NCBI RefSeq assembly: GCF_937999985.1
Contig: NZ_CALLDG010000135.1
Location: 1-5,044 of the forward strand
Direction of reading: 5' to 3'
DNA from: an uncultured Corynebacterium sp.
GTDB lineage: Bacteria; Actinomycetota; Actinomycetes; Mycobacteriales; Mycobacteriaceae
Length of the DNA: 5,044 nt
Shown here: piece after piece, positions 4,445 to 5,044 of the stretch
Layout of the letters: each line of letters begins with the position of its first letter
How positions within the stretch are numbered: the stretch's first letter is position 1
The notes under the pieces: model-generated
Told to the model about the DNA's origin: nothing
What the model saw: only the letters and a program-made list of their open reading frames with translations
Databases searched by the model: none
Program-made: the position numbers and the translations under genes

Positions 4445-4791
4445 ACGGCAACGCAGGCAATCGGGGAGATCTCATCCTGAAGCAGACGATGAGCGCCGAT
4501 CAGGACCGCGACGAATGGCGCGCCGGTCCCGTCGTCGCTGCAGTGACCGGGCTGCTCTTGCTGGCATGCTGCGCGCTTCCGTCGCTGCTCTGCTGCGGCC
4601 TGCCGTTCATCGCGGCGGGCGGAGCACTCGCAGGCGTCGGTGGGCTCCTCGGTAATCCCTGGATCATCGGTGCCGGGACCGCCGTCGTGATGGCCGTCAT
4701 GGCGGGGATGCTCGTCAGGCTACGGCGGCGGCACCGGCGCCGCAGGTCCGGCTGCTGCGAAAATCCTTCGACCGCTGATCGGAACCGGTAG
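4441..4791 (+). CDS. MerF-like mercury transport protein, two membrane segments
   Basis: A 116-residue small membrane protein. An acidic hydrophilic N-terminus (1-28) is followed by a hydrophobic segment with two cysteine pairs, ACCALPSLLCCGLP (Cys43-44 and Cys51-52), a Gly/Ala-rich turn, a second hydrophobic helix (about 74-93), an Arg-rich cytoplasmic stretch (93-102) and a last pair SGCCENP (Cys105-106). Two helices with a CC pair in the first and another CC near the C-terminus match MerF and, more loosely, MerT, which bring Hg(II) in and hand it to MerA. The extra CC pair and the N-terminal extension are unusual for MerF. The start overlaps merA (ATGA), implying translational coupling; Met17 at 4489 is an alternative start. 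No merP is seen. Family by pattern, not by close match. Confidence 0.78.
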   Translation: MNGNAGNRGDLILKQTMSADQDRDEWRAGPVVAAVTGLLLLACCALPSLLCCGLPFIAAGGALAGVGGLLGNPWIIGAGTAVVMAVMAGMLVRLRRRHRRRRSGCCENPSTADRNR

Positions 4792-4821
4792 TTCGAGCGG
4801 ATCCAGCGATCACTGCCACCT

Positions 4822-4983
4822 GCAGAGGCCGCTGAAATCGAAGCCCGACGGGAGAAGGAGGAGCAAAAAGCGTTCGAATCAACCGGTGACGAGGATAATA
4901 CTGAGGCTGGATCCCGGCCGTCGCGACGCGGTCTCCGCTTCCGCCGAGACGAGAAAGGGTTGTGGGCACCTAGGCTGGGCGGC
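4822..4983 (+). pseudogene. 5'-truncated remnant of the small charged gene, now in frame with arfB
   Basis: This stretch matches codons of the small charged protein at 931-1074 (AEIEARREKEEQKA, then PSRRGLRFRRDE), but its first 39 codons are missing and unrelated sequence replaces them from 4821 leftwards. A one-base deletion near 4960 relative to the first copy removes the TAG stop, so the frame runs uninterrupted into the ATG of the second arfB. There is no plausible start codon of its own in frame after the stop at 4789, which closes the transporter gene. It is best read as a broken gene at a recombination joint. Confidence 0.7.
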
Positions 4984-5044
4984 ATGAACGACATGACCAT
5001 AGCGCCCGGCCCGGGGATCCCCGACGGTGCGGTCATCGCCGCCG
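4984..5044 (+). CDS. arfB: Second ArfB homologue, partial (N-terminal 20 residues)
   Basis: The ATG at 4984 opens MNDMTIAPGPGIPDGAVIAA, differing from the first ArfB only at residues 2 and 4 over the first 20 residues seen. The gene leaves the window before the GGQ motif, so its completeness is unknown. The start is placed by alignment with the first copy; upstream spacing (cacctag-ctgggc-gc) is also conserved. A second arfB in one locus is unusual because the protein is normally single-copy. It may be the functional or the resident copy, with the first as element cargo, or both may belong to sister elements. Confidence 0.85.
   Translation, partial: MNDMTIAPGPGIPDGAVIAA

Larger units (their letters stand above)
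4822..5044 (+). repeat. Diverged direct repeat of the arfB 5' region, copy B
   Basis: Partner of the repeat at 931-1153, about 87% identical by eye and cut by the window end. It begins abruptly 31 bases after the stop of the MerF-like gene, so its left edge marks where the mer-bearing segment joins an arfB-type backbone. Being in direct orientation, the pair brackets about 3.9 kb including higBA, the second ychF-end repeat and all mer genes. Confidence 0.9.

Noticed and set aside
3481..4791. Long plus-strand open frame running into the MerF-like gene from within merA
   Set aside because: Its first two thirds are an out-of-frame Arg/Pro-rich reading of merA; only the part from 4441 on is a believable protein.
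2491..4822. A transposon carrying the mer genes
   Set aside because: No transposase, terminal inverted repeats or target-site duplication could be seen at either edge; the short dyads at 2483-2496 and 2515-2527 have no counterpart near 4800.
4500..5036. Minus-strand frame opposite the MerF-like gene and second arfB
   Set aside because: No start signal and no family features; its plus-strand counterpart is supported by homology between the two arfB copies and by cysteine motifs.
1..5044. CRISPR array, tRNA or rRNA genes
   Set aside because: No regularly spaced short repeats, no tRNA-like cloverleaf with a T-loop motif, and no conserved rRNA segments were seen; the attachment-like repeat is a protein-gene end, not a tRNA end.

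Overview
The window looks like an accessory region of a Gram-positive, high-GC actinobacterium. The reasons are the GC-rich mer genes, the actinobacterial-type MerR and MerA, a TTG start, a probable leaderless promoter and the YchF-type C-terminus VEFKFNV. I cannot name the genus; Corynebacterium or Brevibacterium/Arthrobacter-like hosts are plausible. Base composition changes along the window: bases 1-2200 are mixed and moderate in GC, while bases 2535-4790 are strongly GC-rich. This suggests assembly from different sources.

Left part (1-2160). A stem-loop at 7-29 lies just outside a 33-bp sequence (38-70) whose minus strand reads VEFKFNV-stop, the typical end of the ATPase YchF, with no ychF body behind it. 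Next come an orphan ribbon-helix-helix antitoxin (121-372), a small VOC/glyoxalase-like protein (418-768), an unrecognised charged small protein (814-1074) and the ribosome-rescue hydrolase ArfB (1094-1537). Facing them on the minus strand is a higBA toxin-antitoxin operon (2121 to 1545).

Middle (2161-2534). A second copy of the ychF-end repeat (2161-2193) again encodes VEFKFNV-stop on the minus strand, and its four differences within those codons are all synonymous. This is the pattern expected of attachment sites left by serial integration at the 3' end of ychF. Behind it is a broken N-terminal piece of a luciferase-like flavin monooxygenase (2243-2491). It has an internal TAG and ends at a TAG inside a perfect 14-bp palindrome.

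Right part (2535-5044). This is a compact mercury-resistance module: merR (minus), a divergent promoter with a textbook MerR dyad, merA without the N-terminal metal-binding domain, and a MerF-like transporter overlapping merA by ATGA. MerR senses Hg(II), the MerF-like protein would bring it in, and MerA reduces it to Hg(0). After 4822 the sequence becomes a diverged second copy (about 87% by eye) of the small-protein/arfB segment at 931-1153, and it runs off the window end. The two arfB copies and the two ychF-end repeats suggest two related elements in tandem, the second having acquired mer genes. No integrase or transposase is visible.
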